Below are positions 35,355-43,711 of a stretch of DNA of 64,000 bases, one piece after another. Each line of letters opens with the position of its first letter. Within the stretch, counting starts at the first letter, position 1. The DNA is taken from assembly GCF_049739465.1 (NCBI RefSeq), contig NZ_JBMHHY010000011.1:251674-315673 (forward strand), in the 5' to 3' direction. This DNA comes from Embleya sp049739465. Its GTDB lineage: Bacteria > Actinomycetota > Actinomycetes > Streptomycetales > Streptomycetaceae. Under the pieces are notes generated by a model. The model made no database searches. It was not told where the DNA came from and worked only from the letters and a program-made list of their open reading frames with translations. The translations under genes were made by a program, and so were the position numbers.

Positions 35355-35400
35355 CGGACGAGCACCGGCCCACCACGGGGGGTGGGCCGGTGCTCGTCCG
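35355..35400. terminator. Strong bidirectional terminator
   Basis: A perfect 20-base stem (35355-35374 with 35381-35400) has a six-base loop, between two convergent genes for secreted proteins. Confidence 0.85.
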
Positions 35401-35437
35401 CTGTCGGTTCACCCCGCCGTCGGGCGGGTCGGGCGGT

Positions 35438-36046
35438 TCAGGCGCGGACCGTGAACCAGGCGCCCAGGCCGTTGCATCCGGTCGCGTTGTAGGTCGTGCT
35501 GCGGTAGCCGGGCGGAATCGGCGAACCGGGGCAGGTCCAGATGCCGTTGCGGACCAGCTGGTGATACCAGGCGCCGATGCCGTTGCAGCCGTTGCGGTCG
35601 TGCCCGGTGACGACGTAGCCGGGCACGATCGGCGAACCCGAACAGGTCCACATCCCGTCCCGCGCGAGTCGGTGATACCAGGCGCCGATGCCGCTGCAAC
35701 CGTTGCGGTCGTACCCGGCTATCACGTATCCCGGCACGATCGGTGAGCCCGAGCAGGTCCAGATCCCATCGCGGACGGGTTGCTGGAACCAGGCACCCCG
35801 GCCGCTACAGCCGTTGCGGTCGTACGCGGTGATGACATACCCGGCCGGCACGGGCGCCCCCGAGCAGCTCCACCCGCCCACCCTCGCGGCCGGTGCCGCC
35901 TCGGTCGCGGCGGCGGCCGTACCGGCCGCCGTGCCGGTGAGGACGACGGCCGCGAACAACACGAACGCGCCCAGCATCGCGGCGACCCTGCCCCGCACCG
36001 CCGCGATCGTCGTGAGACTCCACAGTTGACGGAATCGGCTGTTCAA
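35438..36046 (-). CDS. Secreted protein with four 37-residue Cys repeats
   Basis: The 202-residue protein has an N-terminal signal/membrane segment (VAAMLGAFVLFAAVVLTGTA) and four tandem repeats starting at Trp59, Trp96, Trp133 and Trp170, exactly 37 residues apart. The repeat pattern is W-[ST]-C-x-G-x-P-[IV]-x-x-GY, then Y/H-[DN]-x-x-GC-x-G-x-GAW. Each has two cysteines, likely one disulfide per repeat. I do not recognise the family. The start is uncertain: TTG at 36046 has GGTGG upstream, while an internal ATG or GTG would also leave a signal peptide. Confidence 0.72.
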   Translation of the reverse strand: MNSRFRQLWSLTTIAAVRGRVAAMLGAFVLFAAVVLTGTAAGTAAAATEAAPAARVGGWSCSGAPVPAGYVITAYDRNGCSGRGAWFQQPVRDGIWTCSGSPIVPGYVIAGYDRNGCSGIGAWYHRLARDGMWTCSGSPIVPGYVVTGHDRNGCNGIGAWYHQLVRNGIWTCPGSPIPPGYRSTTYNATGCNGLGAWFTVRA

Positions 36047-36435
36047 TTCGCACCACCTATCGACGTGTTCGCTCGATGTCCCTTGACGCCCAAGGAACAC
36101 CCGACAGTAGAGCGGGACACACCTTGATCGGACGCCGTCGAGCAGATGCGTCCCGGCCGCGGACGTCGACCTGGGACGGTGCGGAGGCTGAGAAAGATCA
36201 GCGCAATACTCCCGAAAGTTTGTTCGTGGCGGTGGTGTTCGGGCCGGGGCGCCGCCGCGCGCCGCGCGGGGTTGCCCGTCGGTGGATGGCGACCCCCGCT
36301 GCTTCGGGGTAGGAAAGACACACCGGACGCGGTCGCCGCGTCGCCCACCCGCCCGCCCGCGACGGCGTCGCCGGGAGCGGGGAGTGGGGAGTGGGGAGTG
36401 GGGAGTGGGGAGATCAGTGAAACGGGGGCGGTTCC
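36047..36435. other. Divergent intergenic region with a G-rich heptamer array
   Basis: The 389-bp gap separates the repeat-protein gene (minus) from an AraC regulator (plus). It contains the heptamer array at 36379-36413, and I see no supported gene in it. Confidence 0.6.
36379..36413 (+). repeat. GGGGAGT heptamer array, G-quadruplex motif, in the 5' leader of an AraC gene
   Basis: Four perfect GGGGAGT units and a fifth GGGGAGA lie head to tail, ending 22 bp before the ATG of the AraC gene at 36436. Five G4 runs with three-base loops fit a canonical G-quadruplex in the leader. The seven-base unit is prone to slippage. Confidence 0.85.
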
Positions 36436-37296
36436 ATGGGTGTCGGCATACCGGGCGAGGGGAGCGAAGGGGAGCAGGCGTCACCCGGGAACGGAGCGGG
36501 CGCGCCCCGCCTGGCCCTGGGTGGTGGGGTGGTCGGGGACTACGCCGAGAACCTGATGGCGGCCCGGCCGTGGTTCATGCCGGCGACGTCCGGGGTGACC
36601 TGGCGGGTGGGCCTTGCCGACGATCTCCCCGGCTCGGCGGCGGGCCGCGTGTCGGGCACCGGGCGGATGTTCCGGACACCGGAACTCGCCCGGGAGACGC
36701 CGTGGATCCTGGTGCGACTGACCCCGTTGAGCGCCTACCGGGTACTCGGCGCGCCGCTGGACGAGTTCGTCGGCACCGATGTCGACCTGGGCGACGTCTA
36801 CGGGCGTACCGCCCACCAACTGCTCGAAGCCTTAAGGGAGTCGGCGCCGGGGCAGCGCCGGTTCGAGCTGGTGCGCGCGTACGTTGCGGCCCGGGCCGAG
36901 CAGGGACCCGAGCCCGCCCCCGAAGTGGCCCGGGCCTGGCGGAGGTTGGTCGCCACCGGCGGCCGGACGCCGATCGCCGGGCTGGCCGCGGAGGTCGGCT
37001 GGAGCCACCAGCATCTGCTGCGCAAGTTCCGGCAACAGCTGGGTCGACCGCCCAAGACGATGGCCCGGCTCATACGTTTCCGGAACCTGGTCCAACGCCT
37101 GGATCCGGTACACCCCGCGCCCTGGGACCGGCTGGCCGCCGAGCACGGCTACTACGACCAGGCGCATCTGTACCGCGACTTCCACGAGTTCGCGGGCACC
37201 ACGCCGGCGCGCTACCTGGCCGCCCTCCTGCCCTGCGGGTGCCTGTCCGATCCGGAGGTTCATTCCTTCCAAGACACGGCCGTCGCCGCCCCGTAG
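36436..37296 (+). CDS. AraC-family transcriptional regulator
   Basis: The 286-residue protein has a C-terminal double helix-turn-helix: IAGLAAEVGWSHQHLLRKFR for the first and WDRLAAEHGYYDQAHLYRDF for the second, followed by AGTTPARYLA. The N-terminal ~150 residues form a sensor-like domain I do not recognise in detail. Codon 133 is TTA (36832-36834), implying bldA dependence. The leader contains the G-quadruplex-type repeat. No adjacent metabolic gene indicates the target. Confidence 0.88.
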   Translation: MGVGIPGEGSEGEQASPGNGAGAPRLALGGGVVGDYAENLMAARPWFMPATSGVTWRVGLADDLPGSAAGRVSGTGRMFRTPELARETPWILVRLTPLSAYRVLGAPLDEFVGTDVDLGDVYGRTAHQLLEALRESAPGQRRFELVRAYVAARAEQGPEPAPEVARAWRRLVATGGRTPIAGLAAEVGWSHQHLLRKFRQQLGRPPKTMARLIRFRNLVQRLDPVHPAPWDRLAAEHGYYDQAHLYRDFHEFAGTTPARYLAALLPCGCLSDPEVHSFQDTAVAAP

Positions 37297-37525
37297 CGTC
37301 ACGTGGGGTGTTCGGCATCGGTGGTCGATTTCGGCGGCGGGACGGAGCACGCGGGAACGTTGCCGTGGCCGGCGCCGCGGCACCGGGACGCACCGCGACG
37401 GCCGCTGCGGCGAACTCGGGCGCCGCGCGATCCGGTCCGGGTGTTCGCCCGCCGTGCCGACGCGGCGGCGGCCGAGGAGGCCCGGCGGGCGGCCGGCGAG
37501 ATCATCCGCCATCCAGGAGGCAGGA

Positions 37526-38524
37526 ATGGGACCCGACGACCCGATGATTCGGAAGCCGCTCATGGAGAGTGCGGCCGTCAGTGTCTCCGAGCTCGTCTGC
37601 CACGAGGATCAGCGGACGTTCCGGCCGGGCATCCCACACGTCGTTCCCGAAGTGCCCGTGCTGCTGGTGTTGTTGGTCCGGTCGGGCGGATTCCTGCTGC
37701 GGGCCAACGGCCGGGCCGAGTTCCTGGACCCGACCATGGGTTTTGTTCTGCACCGAGGGGACGACGTGGCCGTCTCGCATCCGGCCCACACCCATGACGT
37801 GGACACCCTGTTGGAAATCCGCCGGGATGTCCACGACGACGCTCCGGACCCGGTCGAGCCGGCCGGCGTGCCGATCACCGCGGAACTCGACCTGGCGCAT
37901 CGCGGCCTGCTCGCCGCCTGCCGGGCGGGCGTCGACCGGTTCGAGGTGTCGGAGCGTGTGCACGACCTGCTGGCCGGGCTGACCGGGCCGGCCGGACGGC
38001 CGGATCCGGCGTCGACCGGACGGCGTGCGACCACCGTCCTGGCACACCGCACACTCGTCGACCGGGCCCGTGCCGTGCTGATCGACGGGCCGCCGGCCAT
38101 GGGCCTGGAGGAGCTGAGCCACCAGGCAGGCTGCTCGCCCGCGCACCTCAGCAGGGTCTTCCGGCTGGTCACCGGCGAGACCCTCACCGGCTACCGCAAT
38201 CGGCTGCGGGTACGTGCCGTGGCCGACGAGATCACCGACGGACAGCCGTTGCGCACGCTGGCCGCGAAGTACGGCTTCGCCGACCAGGCCCACATGACGC
38301 GGGTGTTCCGGCGGTACGCCGGCGAAGTCCCCACCACGGTGCGGGACTTGGTGCGCGCCGCCGGGCACCGGACCGGAAGCGGACAAGAATCTTCTACGCC
38401 CCCGCCGGATGGTTGCCCGAGGATCGTTTCAGGACGAGCCCGGGTGGGTCTCCCGGACACACACCGTCGTCCCGACCGATGGAAATCGACCGAATCCACA
38501 TTCATTCCGGAGGCACTTCAATGA
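37526..38524 (+). CDS. AraC-family regulator with cupin-like sensor
   Basis: The 332-residue protein has an N-terminal AraC ligand-binding region (FRPGIPHVVPEVPVLLVLLV), and an AraC DNA-binding domain (MGLEELSHQAGCSPAHLSRV, then LRTLAAKYGFADQAHMTRVF and YAGEVPTTVRDLV). An ideal AGGAGG lies upstream of the ATG. The last ~50 residues are a non-conserved tail that extends to the next gene. Its TGA overlaps the ATG of the SH3-like gene by four bases, so they may be co-transcribed. Confidence 0.88.
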   Translation: MGPDDPMIRKPLMESAAVSVSELVCHEDQRTFRPGIPHVVPEVPVLLVLLVRSGGFLLRANGRAEFLDPTMGFVLHRGDDVAVSHPAHTHDVDTLLEIRRDVHDDAPDPVEPAGVPITAELDLAHRGLLAACRAGVDRFEVSERVHDLLAGLTGPAGRPDPASTGRRATTVLAHRTLVDRARAVLIDGPPAMGLEELSHQAGCSPAHLSRVFRLVTGETLTGYRNRLRVRAVADEITDGQPLRTLAAKYGFADQAHMTRVFRRYAGEVPTTVRDLVRAAGHRTGSGQESSTPPPDGCPRIVSGRARVGLPDTHRRPDRWKSTESTFIPEALQ

Positions 38525-38865
38525 GGAAGATTCTTGCGACTACCTTCGTCGCGACCATGGCCGCGGCCGGGTTCATGCTGGCGCCGGCTGCCCAGGCGGC
38601 AACGGCTGTCCCCGGCAACTCGGCTGCGTCCGCAACCGCCGACCATCCGGCGCCCGCGTCCCAGGCGCTGAACCTCGTCTGCACCGTCAACGACAACGGC
38701 GTCAACTTCCGAGGCGGCCCCGGCACGAACTACCCCGTGCTGGGTGTGGTGAACCAGGGCCAGAACCTCGACTACCGGGGCCGGACGGGCGACTGGATCT
38801 TCGGCAACCTGTGGGGCGGACCGACCGGGGTCTGGATCTATGTCGCCTACCTGAACAACTGCTGA
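38521..38865 (+). CDS. Small secreted bacterial SH3 (SH3b) protein
   Basis: The 114-residue precursor has a signal peptide (MRKILATTFVATMAAAGFML, cleavage near AQA) and a mature SH3b domain: VNFRGGPGTNYPVLGVVNQG, then WIFGNLWGGPTGVWIYVAYL. The two Cys residues probably form a disulfide. SH3b domains bind peptidoglycan or act as folded adaptors outside the cell. GGAGG lies seven bases upstream of the ATG. Confidence 0.88.
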   Translation: MRKILATTFVATMAAAGFMLAPAAQAATAVPGNSAASATADHPAPASQALNLVCTVNDNGVNFRGGPGTNYPVLGVVNQGQNLDYRGRTGDWIFGNLWGGPTGVWIYVAYLNNC

Positions 38866-38875
38866 CCCACCGACG

Positions 38876-38911
38876 CGAGGCCTCGGGTGCGATGGCGCGC
38901 CCGGGGCCTCG
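38876..38911. terminator. Hairpin between convergent SH3b and P450 genes
   Basis: CGAGGCC and GGCCTCG pair, with an inner GGG/CCC pair, shortly after the SH3b stop. Confidence 0.45.
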
Positions 38912-39038
38912 ACGCGTTCGGGGGCAGGGCTCGAATACCCGGCGTTTGTTGTCTTCTCATTTCGATTTCGATTTCGAAGCGGTCGCGGGGTCGTCCCGTC
39001 GGCAGGACGGCAACCTTCGGTACCCGTCGTGCCACGTG

Positions 39039-40295
39039 CTACGGACCACTCCGCCGCGCTGCCTCCCGATCGTCGGTGGGGCGTCGGGTGAGGCGGGTCC
39101 GGCCCGGCGGTGGGGCCAGGAGGGTGCGTACGTGGGGCCGCCATCGCCGCACCTGCACCCGGCCCTCGTAGTCGCGGAGGATCAGGTGGGCGAGATGTTC
39201 GAGGGCTTTGACCGCGAACCCGTTCGCCGGGCACATCTCCGCACCCTTGCCGAACGGCAGATAGGCGCGGCGCTGCTCGTCGTTCGGGCTCTCCCACCGG
39301 GCCGGACGGAACTCCGACGGCTCGTCCCACACGGCGCCCGAGCGGTGGATCGCGTGCGTCCCGACCAGCACATGCTCTCCCTCGCGCACCGCCACGCCGC
39401 CGATCTTGTGGTCGACGGCCGCCTGTCGGCCCAGGCGCCAGGCGGTCGGGTACAGCCGCAGCGTCTCCCGGACCAGCGAGCGGACCTGGTCCGGCCGTAC
39501 CGCCGGCGTGTTGTACCCGTGCCGGATACCGAGCAACACCACCCACTCCAGGGTCACTCCGGTGAAGCCGACCGTGGACAGGATCAGCCGCTGCAACAAC
39601 TGCGCGCGATCCGCGACGGAAAGTTCCCCCGGCAGGCCGAGGACCACGTCGACCAGGTCCTCCCGTACCTCGGTTCCCGGCGCGGGAAGCACACTCAGCC
39701 GGCGGGTGAACCCGGCCCGGATGCCGTCCACCGAACCGTGCGAGGGCCGCACGATCCGGCCCACGATGTCGTCGGCGACGACGCTCGAGGTGACGTAGGC
39801 ATCGATGAGCGCATCGAGTTCGGCGGGACGCCGATACGCGATCGCGGGCGCGAAGTACCGCCGGACCAGCGGGACTCCCCATCGCTGGTGGCGCAAGTGA
39901 CCCCGGCGGTCGCTCAGTTCGCCGATGGCGGCGTCCAGGTCGAAGGACGAGGGGAGATCGTGCCGGCCCAACGCCGCGAGAAGTCCGTGTGTCCCCGCCG
40001 CGCGCAGCGACCGGGGGAGCGGCTCGGGACCGATGCGGAAGAACCCGGACTGCGGTACGTAGTGGGCGGCCGAATCGACCAGGATCGCCCGGGCGGCCGC
40101 CGCGTCGGCCACGAACACCGTCCCGTGGCGTAGCCGGAACGGCCGGTCGGCGCCGACCGCGAGACGCTCCCAGCGCCGCAGGTGTGGCCAGAGGCTCAGC
40201 CGGTCCGTGAACAAGGGATCCCGTGCCCATCGAAGGAAGAAAGAAGGGAAGAAAGGAGGAAGGGATGGGGCGCGCGATCGGACCGGGCACCCCAC
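39039..40295 (-). CDS. Cytochrome P450 paired with a 30-residue peptide gene
   Basis: The 418-residue frame is a P450. ExxR is RETLR (Glu277, Arg280). The heme loop is LPFGKGAEMCPANGFAVKAL with Cys355, but the residue normally Arg/His two before Cys is Glu353, and the Gly after it is Ala357. The I-helix reads STVGFTGVTLEW, without the usual acid before Thr. The start is uncertain. The GTG at 40295 lacks a clear ribosome binding site, and the next ~25 residues come from a polypyrimidine tract. A TTG just before FTDRLSLW is an alternative. The peptide gene lies immediately upstream on the same strand, suggesting a peptide substrate. Confidence 0.85.
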   Translation of the reverse strand: MGCPVRSRAPSLPPFFPSFFLRWARDPLFTDRLSLWPHLRRWERLAVGADRPFRLRHGTVFVADAAAARAILVDSAAHYVPQSGFFRIGPEPLPRSLRAAGTHGLLAALGRHDLPSSFDLDAAIGELSDRRGHLRHQRWGVPLVRRYFAPAIAYRRPAELDALIDAYVTSSVVADDIVGRIVRPSHGSVDGIRAGFTRRLSVLPAPGTEVREDLVDVVLGLPGELSVADRAQLLQRLILSTVGFTGVTLEWVVLLGIRHGYNTPAVRPDQVRSLVRETLRLYPTAWRLGRQAAVDHKIGGVAVREGEHVLVGTHAIHRSGAVWDEPSEFRPARWESPNDEQRRAYLPFGKGAEMCPANGFAVKALEHLAHLILRDYEGRVQVRRWRPHVRTLLAPPPGRTRLTRRPTDDREAARRSGP

Positions 40296-40313
40296 CCCGC
40301 GTGGCGAAAAGGC

Positions 40314-40406
40314 CTACTTGGCCTGTCCGTACAGGTCGCCGTACTGCTGCCGGCGCGCCCGCAGTTCGCCGCCGAGCGCGCGAAGTCGCCTGATGATCCT
40401 TGCCAT
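40314..40406 (-). CDS. 30-residue peptide upstream of a P450, possible RiPP precursor
   Basis: An ATG at 40406 with an ideal AAGGAGG six bases upstream opens a 30-codon frame ending in TAG at 40314-40316. The N-terminal two-thirds is basic and helical (ARIIRRLRAL, then ELRARR). The C-terminus is QQYGDLYGQAK, with two tyrosines four residues apart. P450-modified ribosomal peptides such as biarylitides and atropopeptides use very short precursors next to one P450 and cross-link aromatic side chains. The architecture here is the same, but the core sequence is not one I recognise. The strength of the ribosome binding site is the main evidence that it is translated. Confidence 0.65.
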   Translation of the reverse strand: MARIIRRLRALGGELRARRQQYGDLYGQAK

Positions 40407-40750
40407 TGCGGTCCTCCTTGCCGAGAGGTGCTCGATCCGCCGGCCGGGCGCCCGCCACGAACAAGGCAGCCGACCTCCCGCGCGCCACCCGTGGCCACGC
40501 GGTCAACCGGAGCCGGCGGTATGCCGCCGAAAGCCTGCCCACCGCGCCGCACACCGCAAACGACCACATCGGCCGATACGGCGGAATCCGGCCACGGCCA
40601 CATCGCCCCTCGGGCAGTTGTCCGTCAGGCAGTCGTCCATCAGGCAGTCGTCCATCAGGCGGTCGTTCGGTGGGCAGTCGTTCGGCGGGGACGAGAGTCC
40701 GAGCCCACGACACCTGCCGATGTCGGAGCGGTCTGGCACCATCGACGCCC
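40407..40750. other. Divergent intergenic region with a 15-bp tandem repeat
   Basis: The 344-bp gap lies between the peptide/P450 unit (minus) and the AlkD-like gene (plus). Promoters for both should lie here, along with the repeat at 40613-40687. I see no other gene in it. Confidence 0.6.
40613..40687. repeat. 15-bp tandem repeat, five units
   Basis: Five head-to-tail copies of about GGCAGTCGTCCATCA (two identical, three diverged) fill 75 bp, about 60 bp before the AlkD-like start. Confidence 0.85.
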
Positions 40751-41815
40751 ATGGCACAACCGCTCAAGGACATGATCAACGCGGCCTCCGTCGCCGCTCT
40801 CGCCGACGGGGTGGCCGCCGCGCGCGCCGGCTTCGCCCGGGACCGATTCGTCGCCGACGCGCTGGCCGGTCTCGACGGCAAGGAACTCAAGGCCCGGGTC
40901 AACCACGTGGCGCAAACCCTGCACACAACCCTCGACCTGCCCTTCCCGCAGGCCGCCCGGGTCCTGCGGGAGGCCACCGCCCACGTGCGCCTCGACATGT
41001 GGAGCGGCTGGCCCGCCACCGACTACGTCGCCGTCCACGGCATCGACCATCTCGACGAGGCGATGGCCACGCTCGCCGTGATCACCCCCTTCGCCACCGC
41101 CGAGTTCGCGGTACGTCCCCAGCTGGACCGGCACCGCGACGCCGCGCTCGCGATCATGCGGGACTGGGCCGACTCCGACGACGAACACCTGCGCCGGCTC
41201 GCCTCCGAGGGCACCCGCGCCCGCCTGCCCTGGGGCTCGCGGGTGACGTGGCTGATGGCGCCGGGCCCGACCCTGCCCATCCTGGAACGGTTGCGCGACG
41301 ACCCCAGCGAGTACGTCCGGCGCTCGGTCGCCAACCACGTCAACGACCTCGCCAAGGACCACCCCGAGGCGGCCCTGGCCCTGCTGCGCCGGTGGCACAC
41401 CGGAGGCGGCGAACACACCGCCCGGGTCGTGCGCCACGCCGCCCGGGGTCTGCTGCGCGCGGGACACCCCGAGGCACTCGGCCTGGTCGGCGCGGCACAC
41501 GGCAGCGGTACCGTCGAAGCGCTCACGATCGCGGACACCGTCACGATCGGCGACCGAATCCCCTTCGGCGTCACCGTGCGCGCCGAGCAGTCCGGGCCAC
41601 TGCTCCTGAAATACGCGATCGCCCGCAACGGCTCGCGCCGCGTGTTCCACCTGGCCGAACGGGTCGCGGAGGCCCCGGGCGACATCTTCACGCTGGCCAG
41701 ATCCCACTCGTTCCGCCCGGTCACCACGCGCGCCGAACCCCCGGGCCCGCGCCACATCGAGATCATCGTCAACGGCGAGGTCCGCGCGACGGCCCCCTTC
41801 ACGGTGCTTGCCTGA
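40751..41815 (+). CDS. AlkD-like HEAT-repeat protein (DNA alkylation repair family)
   Basis: The 354-residue protein is built of helical repeats like AlkC/AlkD DNA alkylation repair proteins: VRLDMWSGWPATDYVAVHGI, later ILERLRDDPSEYVRRSVANH followed by VNDLAKDHP, which is a HEAT-repeat signature of the family. The C-terminal ~90 residues form a beta-rich domain (IPFGVTVRAEQSGPLLLKYA). It may recognise or excise alkylated bases. The ATG at 40751 fits the domain start. Confidence 0.78.
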   Translation: MAQPLKDMINAASVAALADGVAAARAGFARDRFVADALAGLDGKELKARVNHVAQTLHTTLDLPFPQAARVLREATAHVRLDMWSGWPATDYVAVHGIDHLDEAMATLAVITPFATAEFAVRPQLDRHRDAALAIMRDWADSDDEHLRRLASEGTRARLPWGSRVTWLMAPGPTLPILERLRDDPSEYVRRSVANHVNDLAKDHPEAALALLRRWHTGGGEHTARVVRHAARGLLRAGHPEALGLVGAAHGSGTVEALTIADTVTIGDRIPFGVTVRAEQSGPLLLKYAIARNGSRRVFHLAERVAEAPGDIFTLARSHSFRPVTTRAEPPGPRHIEIIVNGEVRATAPFTVLA

Positions 41816-41849
41816 CCTGCATCGCCCGTACGCCGCCGGGCGCGGCCTG

Positions 41850-41882
41850 GTAGTCCGACCCAGCGGTGACGGGTCGGACTAC
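41850..41882. terminator. Bidirectional terminator
   Basis: A perfect 12-base stem (41850-41861 with 41871-41882) and a nine-base loop lie between convergent genes. Confidence 0.8.
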
Positions 41883-41885
41883 GAG

Positions 41886-42983
41886 CTACGAGGCCGCGTC
41901 CGGCGTCCTGCGCGCCGCGAGTCGGCCCCGGTGCGGGCAGGCGAGTTGGTGCAGGATCTCCTGGGCCAGCAGATCCTCGGGCCCCTTCAACGCGTCCGCC
42001 GGCCGCCGATCGAGCGGGAACACCAGCTCGGCGGCGACGTTGTCCTGCACGATCCGGGCCAGGTTGTCCAGGGCGACGAAGACGGGGTCCGCGGGCGGCT
42101 GGGCCGTCGGCAGGTCGATCAGGTGCGAGTCGGCCTGCGCGGGATCCAGCAACCGCTTGACGATGATCGAGTTCTGGTTCAGGGCGGACGTCGTCCAGAT
42201 CGACAGGACGACGACATACAGGCCGGGCCAGTCCGGCTCGCCGATCCGGTCCCGCCAGCGCCGCATCAGGTCCTCCACGCCCTCGATCTGCGCCTGCGCC
42301 GCGGCTGCGATGTTGACGCCGATGTCCTCGGTCAACGCGCCCGCGAAGCGCTCGAACGAGGTCATGTCGAAGTGCCGGCGCCCTACGGACTCGTCGATGA
42401 ATCCGAGCGACGCGTCGAGGATCCGGGCGCTCGACGCCTCGAGCTCCGGCGGCAGGTGTGCGGTGCCGAGCTGCTGCCGGGCGGTGGCCAGGGTGGCGGC
42501 GAAGGCCTGCAGCGGGCCGAGCCAGTCGGTCGTTCCGGGCCCGATGAAGGCCACCATGTTCACGTCGTGCCGGTCCAGCCGCGCGGCATTGGGGAGGTCC
42601 GGGATGTGCCGGCTCAGGTACGGCGCCAGGATCGAGTAGATGCCGAGCGGCGCGTGGGCGATCGACTTGGCCAGCTCGAAGACCTCGGAGACGGGGTGTT
42701 CGGCCTCCCGTTCTCCATGGTGGACCAGGGTGTACCGGCCGCCCCGGTAGTCGTTCTCGACGACGATGACCGGGCCGAGCCGCCGGATCAGCTCGGCCCG
42801 GAGTGCGTCGTAGTTCGTCCGGGTATCGGTGTCGACCGCGAAGATCGTGTTGCGGGCCCGGAGTTCCGCCCCCGGGTCCGGTCCCGGTCGGCCCGCTTCG
42901 GCGGACGCGATTCGACCACCGCCCACGAACGTCGCGGCCCCCATCGCGCCGGCGTTGCCGAGGAATTCCCTGCGTGTCGTCAA
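41886..42983 (-). CDS. Tat-exported protein of unknown function
   Basis: The 365-residue protein starts at TTG 42983, with GGGGAGGGGCGGG directly upstream. It has a clear twin-arginine signal: TTRREFLGNAGAMGAATFVG. The mature part is largely helical (for example EGVEDLMRRWRDRIGEPDWP) and has no motif I recognise. Twin-arginine export suggests the protein folds, possibly with a cofactor, before crossing the membrane. It is divergent from the peptide operon at 43523. Confidence 0.8.
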   Translation of the reverse strand: MTTRREFLGNAGAMGAATFVGGGRIASAEAGRPGPDPGAELRARNTIFAVDTDTRTNYDALRAELIRRLGPVIVVENDYRGGRYTLVHHGEREAEHPVSEVFELAKSIAHAPLGIYSILAPYLSRHIPDLPNAARLDRHDVNMVAFIGPGTTDWLGPLQAFAATLATARQQLGTAHLPPELEASSARILDASLGFIDESVGRRHFDMTSFERFAGALTEDIGVNIAAAAQAQIEGVEDLMRRWRDRIGEPDWPGLYVVVLSIWTTSALNQNSIIVKRLLDPAQADSHLIDLPTAQPPADPVFVALDNLARIVQDNVAAELVFPLDRRPADALKGPEDLLAQEILHQLACPHRGRLAARRTPDAAS

Positions 42984-43522
42984 TTCCCGCCCCTCCCCCC
43001 GTTCCCCGTTGTTCCCCGTTCGAATTCGAAGTCCCCCGCCCCGAACTCCGCACATCGGCTCAACGGCGCCACGACCGGACAGGTCACGGTACGAGCCGGT
43101 AGGGCCACCCTGCGCGTACCGTTGCATCTTCATAGCGAATGGGTGGCTATCGGACAACGAAATAGTTTCCGTCAGGCGTGAATCTTTCCAGGTCCGACCG
43201 CACAGAGCGACGCAAGGTGTGCCGCGAGTATCACCGACACGAACCCTCGGCGGGCGCCGCACCCCGGATCGCCCCGTCGCGCCACTGCCGCGATCCCGCC
43301 GATCCTGCCCGAACACCCGTACAGCGGTGGCCGATTGACCACCTCGCCGGCGCGTCGACCCGACCCGTCGCAGCTGCCCAGTCGAGGCGGAAATCGCCGT
43401 CGGAAGGCGAGCGGGCGGCGCCGTCCCCCACCCGGCGGCGACGATTTGCCAGCGACCGGAGGCCGCGATCTACTCGAAAACGCAGGACAAAACCATCCAA
43501 ACCTCCCCCAGGGGATGATCCC
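42984..43522. other. Divergent promoter region upstream of the five-gene peptide operon
   Basis: The 539-bp gap holds a perfect 12-bp palindrome TTCGAATTCGAA near 43019-43030. It also has a repeated GTTCCCCGTT element near 43000-43019, next to the Tat gene start. I see no supported gene. An open frame on the plus strand from 43178 only reaches significance at the peptide gene itself. Confidence 0.5.
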
Positions 43523-43702
43523 ATGTTGCAGACATACGCCACGCCGACCCGCGAAGCGGAACTCGCCGGTGAGGTCGAGGCCCTGCTGGACACGGCCGAG
43601 CCCGACGGAACCTTCCACAACACGGCCGAATGCACGGGCCTGTTGCTCCTCGCAGGGCTCCTGCTGCTCTCCGCGCCGACCCCGCAGCCGAAGAAGAGCT
43701 GA
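43523..43702 (+). CDS. 59-residue peptide heading a five-gene operon, possible precursor peptide
   Basis: The ATG at 43523, with AGGGGAT upstream, gives a 59-residue peptide. The first half is acidic and helical (EAELAGEVEALLDTAEPDGT), like a leader. The second half has one Cys (Cys37) followed by a leucine-rich hydrophobic stretch TGLLLLAGLLLLSAP and a basic end QPKKS. The next gene begins nine bases after the stop. An acidic leader plus a distinct C-terminal segment beside dedicated genes is how many RiPP precursors look. A small membrane protein is the other reading. I do not recognise the sequence. Confidence 0.6.
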   Translation: MLQTYATPTREAELAGEVEALLDTAEPDGTFHNTAECTGLLLLAGLLLLSAPTPQPKKS

Positions 43703-43711
43703 CGGCCCGAC

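Noticed and set aside
36379..36413. CRISPR array at the heptamer repeats
   Set aside because: The units are head-to-tail seven-base repeats without spacers, and no cas gene is present.
38518..41019. 833-residue minus-strand frame spanning the P450, peptide and 15-bp repeats
   Set aside because: It overlaps the P450 in another frame, and its Leu-Pro-Asp-Gly-Arg repeat is only the translation of the 15-bp tandem repeat. The P450 frame has real motifs.
43178..43702. 174-residue version of the small peptide gene starting at 43178
   Set aside because: The first 115 residues are Arg/Pro/Ser-rich with no features. The ATG at 43523 with its purine-rich upstream is the natural start of the peptide.
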